From Streptomyces sp. 1222.5 (GTDB taxonomy: Bacteria > Actinomycetota > Actinomycetes > Streptomycetales > Streptomycetaceae), in the NCBI RefSeq assembly GCF_900105245.1, contig NZ_FNSZ01000001.1:5702001-5766000 (forward strand): a stretch of DNA of 64,000 nucleotides, read 5' to 3'. The position numbers and the translations under genes were made by a program. The notes under the pieces are model-generated. The model did not search any database. It saw only the letters and a list, made by a program, of their open reading frames with translations, and had not been told where the DNA came from. Of this stretch, positions 35,834 to 44,854 are shown in pieces. How positions within the stretch are numbered: position 1 is the stretch's first letter; the number at the start of each line of letters is the position of its first letter.

Positions 35834-36850
35834 ATGCTGAGTGAACGCAGGCTTCAGGTACTGCGCGCCATCGTCCAGGACTACGTGGGCACCGAGGAGC
35901 CGGTGGGTTCCAAGGCGCTCACCGAGCGGCACAGCCTCGGCGTCTCCCCGGCCACCGTCCGCAACGACATGGCGGCCCTGGAGGACGAGGGGTACATCGC
36001 GCAGCCGCACACCAGTGCCGGGCGCATCCCCACCGACAAGGGCTACCGGCTGTTCGTGGACAAGCTCGCGGGCGTGAAGCCGATGACCGGGCCCGAGCGG
36101 CGGGCGATCCAGAACTTCCTGGAGGGCGCCGTCGACCTCGACGACGTCGTCGCGCGGACGGTGCGGCTGCTGGCGCAGCTGACCCGGCAGGTCGCGGTCG
36201 TGCAGTACCCGTCGCTGACCCGGTCCACCGTCCGGCACGTGGAGCTGCTCTCGCTCGCCCCCGCGCGCGTGATGCTCGTGCTGATCACGGACACCGGCCG
36301 GGTCGAGCAGCGGATGGTCGACTGCCCGGCGCCGTTCGGCGAGGCCTCACTGGCGGATCTGCGGGCGCGGCTGAACAGCCGGGTCGCCGGCCGCCGGTTC
36401 ACGGACGTGCCGCGACTGGTCGAGGACCTCCCGGAAGGCTTCGACGTCGACGATCGCGGTACGGTCTCCACGGTGCTCTCCACCCTTCTGGAGACACTGG
36501 TCGAGGAGAACGAGGAGCGGTTGATGATCGGCGGTACCGCCAATCTCACCCGCTTCGGGCACGACTTCCCCCTCGTGATCCGGCCCGTCCTGGAGGCACT
36601 GGAGGAGCAGGTCGTGCTCCTCAAGCTCCTGGGCGAGGCGAAGGACCCCGGCGTGACCGTGCGCATCGGCCACGAGAACGCCCATGAAGGACTCAACTCC
36701 ACGTCCGTCGTGTCGGTCGGCTACGGTTCGGGCGGCGAGGCGGTTGCCAAGCTCGGCGTGGTCGGACCGACCCGCATGGACTACCCGGGAACGATGGGAG
36801 CGGTACGCGCAGTGGCACGGTACGTCGGACAGATCCTGGCGGAGTCGTAA
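35834..36850 (+). CDS. hrcA: Heat-inducible transcription repressor HrcA
   Basis: HrcA binds CIRCE sites and represses chaperone genes; folding by GroEL keeps it active. The 338-residue product has an N-terminal winged helix (LSERRLQVLRAIVQDYV, then LGVSPATVRNDMAALEDEGYI), the conserved HTSAGRIPTDKGYRLFVD segment, and a long C-terminal domain ending in GPTRMDYPGTMGAVRAVARYVG. GGAGG lies 11 bases before the ATG. The dnaJ gene starts immediately after its stop. Confidence 0.97.
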   Translation: MLSERRLQVLRAIVQDYVGTEEPVGSKALTERHSLGVSPATVRNDMAALEDEGYIAQPHTSAGRIPTDKGYRLFVDKLAGVKPMTGPERRAIQNFLEGAVDLDDVVARTVRLLAQLTRQVAVVQYPSLTRSTVRHVELLSLAPARVMLVLITDTGRVEQRMVDCPAPFGEASLADLRARLNSRVAGRRFTDVPRLVEDLPEGFDVDDRGTVSTVLSTLLETLVEENEERLMIGGTANLTRFGHDFPLVIRPVLEALEEQVVLLKLLGEAKDPGVTVRIGHENAHEGLNSTSVVSVGYGSGGEAVAKLGVVGPTRMDYPGTMGAVRAVARYVGQILAES

Positions 36851-37987
36851 GTGGCCACGGACTACTACGCCGTTCTCGGCGTGCGCCGCGACGCGTCGCA
36901 GGATGAGATCAAGAAGGCGTTCCGTCGGCTCGCGCGCGAGCTGCACCCGGACGTCAACCCGGATCCGAAGACCCAGGAGCGGTTCAAGGAGATCAACGCC
37001 GCCTACGAGGTGCTGTCGGACCCGCAGAAGAAGCAGGTCTACGACCTCGGCGGCGACCCGCTCTCCCAGTCGGGCGGCGCGGGTGCGGGCGGCTTCGGGG
37101 CCGGTGGCTTCGGCAACTTCTCGGACATCATGGACGCGTTCTTCGGTACGGCGTCGCAGCGCGGGCCGCGCTCGCGCACCCGGCGCGGCCAGGACGCGAT
37201 GATCCGGATCGACGTCGAGCTGGACGAGGCGGCCTTCGGCACGACCAAGGACATCCAGGTCGACACCGCGGTCGTCTGCAACACCTGCAACGGCGAGGGC
37301 GCGGCCCCCGGCACGTCCGCCCAGACGTGTGACATGTGCCGCGGCCGGGGCGAGGTCTCCCAGGTCACCCGGTCCTTCCTGGGCCAGGTCATGACCTCCC
37401 GTCCCTGCCCCCAGTGCCAGGGCTTCGGCACGGTCGTGCCGACCCCGTGCCCGGAGTGCGCCGGTGACGGCCGGGTCCGCTCGCGCCGCACGCTGACCGT
37501 CAAGATCCCGGCCGGTGTCGACAACGGCACCCGCATCCAGCTCGCGGGCGAGGGCGAGGTCGGCCCGGGCGGCGGTCCGGCCGGTGACCTGTACGTCGAG
37601 ATCCACGAGCTGCCGCACTCGACGTTCCAGCGGCGCGGCGACGACCTGCACTGCACGGTCACGATCCCGATGACCGCGGCGGCCCTCGGCACCAAGGTGC
37701 CGCTGGAGACCCTGGACGGCATGGAGGAGGTCGACATCCGGCCCGGCACCCAGTCCGGCCAGTCGATCCCGCTGCACAACCGGGGCGTCACGCATCTGCG
37801 CGGCGGCGGCCGGGGCGACCTGATCGTGCACGTCGAGGTCACGACCCCGACCAAGCTCGACCCCGAGCAGGAACGGCTCCTGCGGGAGCTGGCCAAGCTC
37901 CGCGGCGAGGAACGCCCCCAGGGCCAGTTCCAGCCGGGTCAGCAGGGGTTGTTCTCCCGGTTGAAGGACGCCTTCAACGGGCGCTGA
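36851..37987 (+). CDS. dnaJ: Chaperone DnaJ (second DnaJ of the hrcA operon)
   Basis: The 378-residue co-chaperone has the J domain with HPD (ARELHPDVNP, about residues 30-39), a Gly/Phe region (about 75-95), four CxxCxGxG zinc repeats (CNTCNGEG, CDMCRGRG, CPQCQGFG, CPECAGDG; about 145-215) and the substrate-binding domains. It stimulates DnaK ATPase. It begins with GTG directly after the hrcA stop, so the two are co-translated under CIRCE control. Part of its 3' end is duplicated downstream. Confidence 0.97.
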   Translation: MATDYYAVLGVRRDASQDEIKKAFRRLARELHPDVNPDPKTQERFKEINAAYEVLSDPQKKQVYDLGGDPLSQSGGAGAGGFGAGGFGNFSDIMDAFFGTASQRGPRSRTRRGQDAMIRIDVELDEAAFGTTKDIQVDTAVVCNTCNGEGAAPGTSAQTCDMCRGRGEVSQVTRSFLGQVMTSRPCPQCQGFGTVVPTPCPECAGDGRVRSRRTLTVKIPAGVDNGTRIQLAGEGEVGPGGGPAGDLYVEIHELPHSTFQRRGDDLHCTVTIPMTAAALGTKVPLETLDGMEEVDIRPGTQSGQSIPLHNRGVTHLRGGGRGDLIVHVEVTTPTKLDPEQERLLRELAKLRGEERPQGQFQPGQQGLFSRLKDAFNGR

Positions 37988-38101
37988 CGCCGTGCGCCGC
38001 GGGAGTGGCCGGGTGCCCGGGGGGTCCTCCCGGGCAGGCGCGGTCGGCCCGGGCCGGCAGGGGCTGTTCTCGCGGTCGAAGGACGCCTTCGAAGGGCGCC
38101 G
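37934..38101 (+). repeat. Duplicated dnaJ 3' end
   Basis: The 53 bases at 37934-37986 (end of dnaJ) recur at 38049-38101 with an offset of 115 and about eight changes: in the matching frame PGQQGLFSRLKDAFNGR and PGRQGLFSRSKDAFEGR. The second copy lies past the stop codon in a short open frame without a start signal and is probably non-coding. Confidence 0.8.
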
Positions 38102-38201
38102 AGGCGGGCCGTACGGGGTGCTCCGGCACCCCTATGCCGGTGGCCTATGCCGCGGGAAGCCCGGATTCGGACTTGTTCGGGGGACGTGACAACATGCGCT
38201 C

Positions 38202-39290
38202 ATGTCCTCCGCGCTGACCGATCTCTTCCCTCACCCGATCGTGCAGGCCCCCATGGCGGGCGGCGGTTCCGTCCCGCAGCTCGCCGCAGCCGTCTCCGAG
38301 GCCGGCGGCCTCGGGTTCCTCGCCGCCGGGTACAAGACGGCCGACGGCATGTACCAGGAGATCAAGCAGCTGCGGGGGCTCACGAGCCGGCCCTTCGGTG
38401 TGAACGTGTTCATGCCCCAGTCCGAGTACGCCGAGTCCGGCGCCGTGGAGGTCTACGCCCACCAGCTGGCCGGGGAGGCCGCCTGGTACGAGACCGAGCT
38501 GGGCGACCCGGACAGCGGACGGGACGACGGCTACGAGGTCAAGCTCGCCGTGCTCCTGGACAACCCGGTCCCGGTGGTGTCCTTCCACTTCGGCGTGCCG
38601 AGCCGTGAGGCGCTCGACGCGCTGCGCCGGGTCGGCACCCTCACCCTGGTCACCGCCACCACCGCCGAGGAGGCCCGCGCGGTCGAGCGGGCCGGGGCGG
38701 ACGCGGTGATCGCGCAGGGCGTCGAGGCGGGCGGCCACCAGGGCACGCACCGGGACATTCCGGAGAACGACGGGTCCGGCATCGGGCTGCTGTCGCTGAT
38801 CGCGCAGATCCGTGAGGCCGTGCGCATCCCGGTCGTCGCCGCGGGCGGCATCATGCGCGGCGGCCAGATAGCCGCCGTCCTCGCGGCGGGCGCCGACGCG
38901 GCCCAGCTCGGCACCGCCTTCCTCGCCACCCCCGAGTCGGGCGCTCCCGCGCCCCACAAACAGGCACTCACCGACCCGCTGTTCGCGCGTACCGAACTGA
39001 CCCGCGCCTTCTCCGGCCGGCCGGCGCGCGGACTGGTCAACCGCTTCGTACGCGAGCACGGCCCCTACGCCCCCGCCGCCTACCCCGAGATCCACCACCT
39101 CACCGCCCCGCTGCGCAAGGCCGCCGCCAAGGCCGCGGACGCGCAGGGCATGGCGCTGTGGGCGGGCCAGGGCCACCGGCTGGCCCGGGAGCTGCCCGCC
39201 GGGCGGCTGGTGGAGGTGCTGGCCGCCGAACTCGCCGAGGCCAGGACAGCGTTGTCGAACCTGCCCGGAACCGGAGGTGAGCGGCGATGA
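38202..39290 (+). CDS. Nitronate monooxygenase / 2-nitropropane dioxygenase-like FMN enzyme
   Basis: A 362-residue TIM-barrel flavoprotein. The class-I NMO features are present: IVQAPMAGGGSVPQLAAAVSEAGGLGF at the N-terminus, the EAGGHQGTH segment with the catalytic His (about residue 182), VVAAGGIMRGGQIAAVLAAGADAAQLGTAF for the FMN phosphate. Such enzymes oxidise alkyl nitronates, including the toxin propionate 3-nitronate. The gene overlaps rsmE by four bases, suggesting a coupled operon with rsmE and the VOC gene. Confidence 0.9.
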   Translation: MSSALTDLFPHPIVQAPMAGGGSVPQLAAAVSEAGGLGFLAAGYKTADGMYQEIKQLRGLTSRPFGVNVFMPQSEYAESGAVEVYAHQLAGEAAWYETELGDPDSGRDDGYEVKLAVLLDNPVPVVSFHFGVPSREALDALRRVGTLTLVTATTAEEARAVERAGADAVIAQGVEAGGHQGTHRDIPENDGSGIGLLSLIAQIREAVRIPVVAAGGIMRGGQIAAVLAAGADAAQLGTAFLATPESGAPAPHKQALTDPLFARTELTRAFSGRPARGLVNRFVREHGPYAPAAYPEIHHLTAPLRKAAAKAADAQGMALWAGQGHRLARELPAGRLVEVLAAELAEARTALSNLPGTGGERR

Positions 39291-40027
39291 CCGCACCCGT
39301 CTTCGTCGTGGACCGACTCGAGGGGGTCGGCCCGGAGTTCGTGCTCGACGGCCCCGAGGGCCGGCACGCGGTATCGGTGAAGCGGCTGCGGCCGGGCGAG
39401 GACGTGGTCCTCACCGACGGGTGCGGCCACTGGGCCGAGGGCGTCGTCAAGGCGGCCGAGGGCAAGGACCGGCTGGTGGTCGCCGACCTGGCGCCCGTCC
39501 GCGAGGAACCCCCGGCCGCCCCGCGGATCACTGTCGTCCAGGCCCTGCCCAAGGGTGACCGGGGCGAACTCGCCGTGGAGACCATGACCGAGGTCGGCGT
39601 CGACGCGATCGTGCCCTGGCAGGCGTCCCGCTGCATCACCCAGTGGAAGGGCGACCGGGGCCTGAAGGCCCTCGGCAAGTGGCGGGCCACGGCCCGGGAG
39701 GCCGGCAAGCAGTCCCGCCGGGTCCGCTTCCCCGAGGTCGCGGACGCGGCGACGACCCGGCAGGTCGGCGCGCTGCTGGCCGGCGCGGACTTCGCGGCCG
39801 TCCTGCACGAGAGCGGCGACGAACGCCTGGCCACCGCCGAACTGCCGGCCGCCGGTGAGATCATGTTGGTCGTCGGGCCCGAAGGCGGCGTATCCCCAGA
39901 GGAGTTGGCGTTGTTCGCGGAGGCGGGCGCCAGGCCCTACGTGCTCGGCCCCACCGTGCTGCGCACATCCACCGCCGGCACCGCCGCCGCGGCCCTCCTG
40001 CTGGGCCGCACCGGCCGCTGGTCCTGA
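39287..40027 (+). CDS. rsmE: 16S rRNA m3U1498 methyltransferase
   Basis: RsmE methylates U1498 in helix 44 of 16S rRNA. The 246-residue product has an N-terminal PUA-like domain (FVLDGPEGRHAVSVKRLRPGEDV) and a C-terminal SPOUT domain with VQALPKGDRGELAVETMTEVGV, LVVGPEGGVSPEE and the knot segment LGPTVLRTSTAG, all typical. It starts on the ATGA overlap with the preceding gene and is followed closely by the VOC gene. Confidence 0.96.
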   Translation: MTAPVFVVDRLEGVGPEFVLDGPEGRHAVSVKRLRPGEDVVLTDGCGHWAEGVVKAAEGKDRLVVADLAPVREEPPAAPRITVVQALPKGDRGELAVETMTEVGVDAIVPWQASRCITQWKGDRGLKALGKWRATAREAGKQSRRVRFPEVADAATTRQVGALLAGADFAAVLHESGDERLATAELPAAGEIMLVVGPEGGVSPEELALFAEAGARPYVLGPTVLRTSTAGTAAAALLLGRTGRWS

Positions 40028-40046
40028 CACCATCTGGGGGACAATC

Positions 40047-40439
40047 GTGGAACTCGCCCAAGTCCGGCTCCTGGTGACCGACTTCGCCGCCTGCTACCGC
40101 TTCTACGCCGACGTCCTCGGCCTGAAGCCGCAGTCCGGCGCGACCGAGGGCCCGTACGAGAAGTTCAGCGCGCACGCCGGCTCCGCCGGGATCGCCCTGC
40201 AGGACCGGGTGATGATGGCCGAGGTCCTCGACGAGCTGAACGGGACCGTCACCGGCCACCGCTCGCTGGTCGTGCTGCGGGTGGACGACCTCGACGCCTA
40301 CTGCGCGGAGATCACCTCCCGGGGCGCCGTCCTGATCCACGGCCCGGCCCCCATGACCGACCGGATGCGCGTGGCTCACCTCAAGGATCCCGAGGGCAAT
40401 CTGGTCGAACTCCAGGAGTGGCTGCTGCTGCTCGGCTGA
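40047..40439 (+). CDS. VOC (glyoxalase/bleomycin resistance) family protein
   Basis: A 130-residue single-domain VOC protein with two beta-alpha-beta-beta-beta units: the first VRLLVTDFAACYRFYADVLGL, the second SLVVLRVDDLDAYCAEI with ending KDPEGNLVELQEW. The final Glu in NLVELQ is the usual metal ligand, but a matching His in the first unit is not obvious, so it may bind a ligand without catalysis. GTG 40047 follows GGGGGA at a good distance. It is the last gene of the NMO-rsmE group. Confidence 0.85.
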   Translation: MELAQVRLLVTDFAACYRFYADVLGLKPQSGATEGPYEKFSAHAGSAGIALQDRVMMAEVLDELNGTVTGHRSLVVLRVDDLDAYCAEITSRGAVLIHGPAPMTDRMRVAHLKDPEGNLVELQEWLLLLG

Positions 40440-40555
40440 CCGGGCTTCCGGTGGGCGAAGTCCCCTGCCGGGGGGCGCGTCGGCCGCTTCCCCGAACGGG
40501 TGAGTGGCCGTATGCGCCCTTCCGTCCCGGCCGGACCGGTGGCACCCTGCCCTTC

Positions 40556-41101
40556 ATGGGGGCTTCGAGACGGATCCGGGCCGGGACACGCGGGACGCGG
40601 ACGTGGGCCGTCGCGGGACTGGCCGTGCTGGCCGGCGGCGCCATGGTGGCGTGCCAGGGCGATCTCAGCACCGCGACCGTCGCCTACACCACCGACACCA
40701 CGGCGACGGCCCGGCTGAAACACGAGCACGTGGACGTCAGCTGGCTGACCTGCACCGGCAGCTACGGCGACGGCGGCGGTACGGCGGCCGGGACGCCCTC
40801 GCCGTCCGAGACCACCGTCGTCTCCGTCGACTGCCGGGGCGAGACCAAGGACCGGCGGAAGATCACCGTCACCGGGAAGGTCACCAAGGCCGTCGACGGC
40901 GCCTGCGTGCGCGGCGACCTGACGGCCAGGGTCGGCGGCAGACAGGTCTTCCACGTCGACGGGCTCGGCGACTGCGACGCCACGCCCGGGCCGACGTACC
41001 GCCCGCCCACCGGAGGGGGGCGGCCGACCGTGACGGTCACCGTCACCCGGACCCTCTGGTGCAAGGGCGACCCCACCTGCTGGCCCGTCGAGGGCAAGTG
41101 A
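40556..41101 (+). CDS. Putative lipoprotein
   Basis: The 181-residue product begins with an Arg-rich stretch and a hydrophobic signal (WAVAGLAVLAGGAMVAC) ending in a lipobox-like MVAC, so the Cys near residue 33 is probably lipidated. The mature part is Thr/Val/Gly-rich, has several cysteines (TCTG, VDCRG, GACVRG, GDCDA, WCKGDPTC) that could pair, and a Pro-rich linker before the tail. No function is recognised. CACCCT (40543-40548) ends seven bases before the ATG, consistent with a leaderless start. It is probably a separate unit upstream of the tricorn gene. Confidence 0.78.
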   Translation: MGASRRIRAGTRGTRTWAVAGLAVLAGGAMVACQGDLSTATVAYTTDTTATARLKHEHVDVSWLTCTGSYGDGGGTAAGTPSPSETTVVSVDCRGETKDRRKITVTGKVTKAVDGACVRGDLTARVGGRQVFHVDGLGDCDATPGPTYRPPTGGGRPTVTVTVTRTLWCKGDPTCWPVEGK

Positions 41102-41146
41102 TCGAAAGGGGAGCGGGGCGCACCGGCCGCTGCGTACAGTGACGGG

Positions 41147-44100
41147 GTGACTCAGGGTGCTTCGACGGGAACCACGGAAACCTCCGCCTACCTCCGATTC
41201 CCCCATGTTCGGGGCGACTTGGTGGCATTCGTCGCCGAGGACGACGTCTGGCTGGCGCCCCTCGACGGTGGGCGCGCCTGGCGGGTCAGCGCCGACAACA
41301 GGCCGGTGGCCAGACCCCGGATCTCACCGGACGGGCGCCTCCTCGCCTGGACCTCCACCCGGGACGGCGCCCCCGAGGTGCACGTCGCCCCCGTCGACGG
41401 GGGCCCCGCCCGACGGCTGACGTACTGGGGCAACGGCCGTACCGGGGTGCGCGGCTGGACCGCCGACGGACGCGTCCTCGCGCTCGGCGCGCAGGGCCGG
41501 CCCAGCTTCCGCCAGACCTGGGCGCACGCCGTACCGCTGGACGGCGGCCCCGCCGAGACGCTGCCGTACGGGCCCGTCGGCGACCTGGCGTTCGGGCCGG
41601 CCACGGTGCTGCTGTCCGTGCCGATGGGGCGCGAGGCCGCCTACTGGAAGCGCTACCGGGGCGGCACGGCCGGCAAGCTGTGGATCGACCGGGCCCCCGA
41701 CGGCGAGGGCACCGGCGATTTCGTCCGGCTGCACGAGGACGTCGACGGGAACATCGAGTGCCCGGTGTGGGTGGGGGACCGGATCGCGTTCCTCTCCGAC
41801 CACGAGGGCACGGGCGCCCTGTACTCCTCCCTCGCCGACGGCTCCGACCTGCGCCGGCACACCCCTCTCGGCGGCTTCTACGCCCGCCACGCGGCCGGCG
41901 ACGGCAGCCGGGTCGTCTACAGCAGCGCCGGTGAGCTGTGGCTGCTGGACGACCTGGAGGGCGCCGAGCCGCGCCGGCTGGACGTACGGCTCGGCGGCCC
42001 CCGGGTGGACCTGCGGCCCCGCCCGGTGAACGCCTCCCAGTGGTTCGGCGAGGCGTCCCCGGACCACACCGCGCGCGGCAGCGTCGTGTGCGTGCGCGGC
42101 GGCGTCCACTGGGTCACCCACCGCTCGGGGCCGGCCCGCGCCCTCGCCGCCACCCCCGGCGTCCGCGCCCGCCTGCCCCGCGCCTTCCGCGCCGACGGCG
42201 AGGAGTGGGCGGTGTGGGTGACGGACGCCGAGGGCGACGACGCCCTGGAGTTCGCGCCGGCGACCGGGACCGTGCCCGGTGCCCCGCCCCGCCGGCTCGC
42301 CGCCGGGCAGCTCGGCCGGGTCCTGGAGCTCGCCGTGTCGCCCGACGGCAGCCGGGCCGCGGTCGCCGCGCACGACGGGCGGCTGCTGCTCGTCGAGCGG
42401 GAGACCGGTGAGGTCCGCGAGGTCGACAGCAGCGACGACGGCGAGGTCTCCGGACTCGCCTTCTCCCCCGACTCCGCCTGGCTCGCCTGGGCCCACCCCG
42501 GCCCGCGCCCGCTCTCCCAGCTGCGGATCGCCCACACCACCGACCTGTCGGTCACCGAGGCGACCCCGCTGCGCTTCCAGGACTACGCGCCCGCCTTCAC
42601 CCTCGACGGCAAGCACCTCGCCTTCCTCTCCAACCGCGCCTTCGACCCGGTTTACGACGAGCACGTCTTCGACCTCGCGTTCGTGGTGGGCGCGCGGCCG
42701 CATCTGATCACCCTGGCCGCCACCACCCCGTCCCCGTTCGGGCCGCAGCGCCACGGCCGGCCCTTCGAGACCTCCGACAAGGAGGAGACCGCCGAGGGCG
42801 AGGGCACCCCCGCCACGCGCATCGACCCCGAAGGCCTCGCCGACCGGATCGTGCCCTTCCCGGTGGAGGCCGGCCGCTACTCCGGCCTGCGCGCCGCCAA
42901 GGACGGCGTCCTCTGGCTGCGCCACCCCGTGCACGGTGTCCTCGGCGCCTCCCGGGCCCACCCCGAGGACCCCGACCCGCACACCGAGCTGGAGCGTTAC
43001 GACCTCGCCCAGCGGCGCCTGGAGCACCTGGCCTCCGACGCCGACCACTTCGAGGTCAGCGGCGACGGCAAACGCGTCCTGCTGTGGAGCGACGGCCGGC
43101 TCCGGGTCGTCCCCGGCGACCGCCGTACCGGCGGCGAGGACGACGGCGACACCAGCGTCACCGTGGACCTCGCCCGCGTCCGGCAGACCCTCGACCCGGC
43201 CGCGGAGTGGCGGCAGATGTACGAGGAGACCGGCCGCCTGATGCGCGACCACTTCTGGCGCCCCGACCTCGGCGGTGTCGACTGGGACGGTGTCCTCACC
43301 CGCTACCGCCCGCTGCTGGCCCGGCTCGCCACCCACAGCGACCTCATCGACCTGCTGTGGGAGGTGCACGGCGAACTCGGCACCTCGCACGCCTACGTGA
43401 CTCCGCGCGGCGGCCGCGGCGGCGCCCGGCACGGCCTGCTCGGCGCGGACATCTCCCGCCACGAGGACGGTAGTTGGCGCATCGACCGCATCCTGCCCGC
43501 GGAGACCTCCGACCCGGACGCCCGCTCCCCGCTGGCCGCGCCCGGTGTCGCCGTGCGCCCCGGCGACGCGATCATCGCCGTCGCCGGTCACGCCGTCGAC
43601 CCGGTGACCGGCCCCGGCCCCCTGCTCGTCGGCACGGCCGGCCACCCCGTCGAGCTGACCGTCTCCCCGGCGGGCGGCGGCGAACCGCGCCACGCGGTCG
43701 TCGTCCCCGTCGCCGACGAGGAGGCCCTGCGCTACCACGCCTGGGTCGCCGACCGCCGCGCCCACGTCCACACCGCCTCCGGGGGCCGGCTCGGCTACCT
43801 CCACGTCCCCGACATGCAGGCCCCCGGCTGGGCGCAGATCCACCGCGACCTGCGCGTGGAGGTGACCCGGGAGGGGCTCGTCGTCGACGTCCGCGAGAAC
43901 CGGGGCGGGCACACCTCCCAGCTCGTGGTGGAGAAACTCGCCCGCCGGATCATCGGCTGGGACCTGGCGCGGGGCATGCGCCCCACCAGCTACCCGCTCG
44001 ACGCGCCCCGCGGCCCGGTCGTCGCCGTCGCCAACGAGTTCTCCGGCTCCGACGGCGACATCGTCAACGCGGCCATCAAGGCCCTCGGCATCGGACCGGT

Positions 44101-44374
44101 CGTCGGCACCCGCACCTGGGGCGGCGTCATCGGCATCGACAGCCGCTACCACCTGGTCGACGGCACCCTCGTCACCCAGCCCAAGTACGCGATCTGGCTG
44201 GAGGGCCAGGGCTGGGACGTGGAGAACCACGGCGTCGACCCGGACGTCGAGGCCGTCCAACGCCCCCAGGACTGGGCGGCGCAGCGGGACACCCAACTGG
44301 ACACGGCCATCACCCTGGCCCTGGAGGCACTGGAGAACAGTCCCGCGAAGACACCTCCGGGCATGCCCGCCTGA
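41147..44374 (+). CDS. Tricorn protease (S41 family)
   Basis: Tricorn is a large cytoplasmic peptidase that cuts peptides released by the proteasome. The 1075-residue product has the two N-terminal beta-propellers (TolB/WD-like repeats, about residues 10-330 and 350-675), a mixed domain, a PDZ domain (about 775-855) and the S41 peptidase core. Catalytic residues fit the Thermoplasma enzyme in motif and position: His in GTSHAYVTP (about 747), the nucleophile Ser in EFSGSDGDI (about 966) and Glu in ENHGVDPDVE. TACAGT (41135-41140) ends six bases before the GTG, suggesting leaderless expression. Confidence 0.95.
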   Translation: MTQGASTGTTETSAYLRFPHVRGDLVAFVAEDDVWLAPLDGGRAWRVSADNRPVARPRISPDGRLLAWTSTRDGAPEVHVAPVDGGPARRLTYWGNGRTGVRGWTADGRVLALGAQGRPSFRQTWAHAVPLDGGPAETLPYGPVGDLAFGPATVLLSVPMGREAAYWKRYRGGTAGKLWIDRAPDGEGTGDFVRLHEDVDGNIECPVWVGDRIAFLSDHEGTGALYSSLADGSDLRRHTPLGGFYARHAAGDGSRVVYSSAGELWLLDDLEGAEPRRLDVRLGGPRVDLRPRPVNASQWFGEASPDHTARGSVVCVRGGVHWVTHRSGPARALAATPGVRARLPRAFRADGEEWAVWVTDAEGDDALEFAPATGTVPGAPPRRLAAGQLGRVLELAVSPDGSRAAVAAHDGRLLLVERETGEVREVDSSDDGEVSGLAFSPDSAWLAWAHPGPRPLSQLRIAHTTDLSVTEATPLRFQDYAPAFTLDGKHLAFLSNRAFDPVYDEHVFDLAFVVGARPHLITLAATTPSPFGPQRHGRPFETSDKEETAEGEGTPATRIDPEGLADRIVPFPVEAGRYSGLRAAKDGVLWLRHPVHGVLGASRAHPEDPDPHTELERYDLAQRRLEHLASDADHFEVSGDGKRVLLWSDGRLRVVPGDRRTGGEDDGDTSVTVDLARVRQTLDPAAEWRQMYEETGRLMRDHFWRPDLGGVDWDGVLTRYRPLLARLATHSDLIDLLWEVHGELGTSHAYVTPRGGRGGARHGLLGADISRHEDGSWRIDRILPAETSDPDARSPLAAPGVAVRPGDAIIAVAGHAVDPVTGPGPLLVGTAGHPVELTVSPAGGGEPRHAVVVPVADEEALRYHAWVADRRAHVHTASGGRLGYLHVPDMQAPGWAQIHRDLRVEVTREGLVVDVRENRGGHTSQLVVEKLARRIIGWDLARGMRPTSYPLDAPRGPVVAVANEFSGSDGDIVNAAIKALGIGPVVGTRTWGGVIGIDSRYHLVDGTLVTQPKYAIWLEGQGWDVENHGVDPDVEAVQRPQDWAAQRDTQLDTAITLALEALENSPAKTPPGMPA

Positions 44375-44443
44375 GGGCGCGGGGCGGTGCCGATGTGCGG
44401 CTTTGCCGCGTGGGCGCGACAAGCCACCGAAGACCCGCGGCCG
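44375..44443. repeat. Probable Streptomyces dispersed intergenic repeat
   Basis: The sequence right after the tricorn stop contains GGGCGCGGGGC, then GATGTGCGGC-TTT-GCCGC with a tight hairpin, then GTGGGCGCGAC and a CCGC-rich end. From memory, near-identical blocks are scattered through many Streptomyces genomes between genes. Only one copy occurs in this window, so repetition itself cannot be shown here. Confidence 0.45.
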
Positions 44444-44494
44444 AACGACTAACATGCCCCCGTAACCGATCACCGCCGAAAGCGAGCGCAGCGT

Positions 44495-44848
44495 ATGGCT
44501 GGGGAACCGCAGGACGACTGCCTGTTCTGCAAGATCGTCGCGGGTCGGATCCCGGCGACGATCGTCCGCGAGACCGAGACGACCGTCGCCTTCCGGGACA
44601 TAAACCCCCAGGCTCCCACGCACATCCTGGTGATCCCCAAGGCGCACTACGAGAACGCCGCCGCGCTCGCCGCCGGTGCGCCCGGACTCGCGGCAGACGT
44701 GCTGCGCGAGACCCAGGCCGTCGCCGACGACGAGAAGGTCGGCAGCTACCGCGTCGTCTTCAACACCGGCAGCGGTGCCGGCCAGACCGTCTGGCACGCC
44801 CACGCCCACGTCCTCGGCGGCCGTGGTCTGGAATGGCCCCCCGGATAA
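44495..44848 (+). CDS. HIT family (HinT-like) nucleotide hydrolase
   Basis: A 117-residue HIT protein with CLFCKIVAGRIPATIV at the N-terminus and the histidine triad VWHAHAHVLGG (about residues 97-107). HinT-like enzymes cleave AMP-amide and other phosphoramidate bonds. Both zinc-binding cysteines (CLFC) are present; the further histidine ligands are less clear. It is followed six bases later by the RNase Z gene. Confidence 0.95.
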   Translation: MAGEPQDDCLFCKIVAGRIPATIVRETETTVAFRDINPQAPTHILVIPKAHYENAAALAAGAPGLAADVLRETQAVADDEKVGSYRVVFNTGSGAGQTVWHAHAHVLGGRGLEWPPG

Positions 44849-44854
44849 GCCGTC

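Noticed and set aside
37992..38189. Short gene after dnaJ
   Set aside because: The frame is mainly a decayed copy of the dnaJ 3' end, without ribosome binding site or a plausible independent product.
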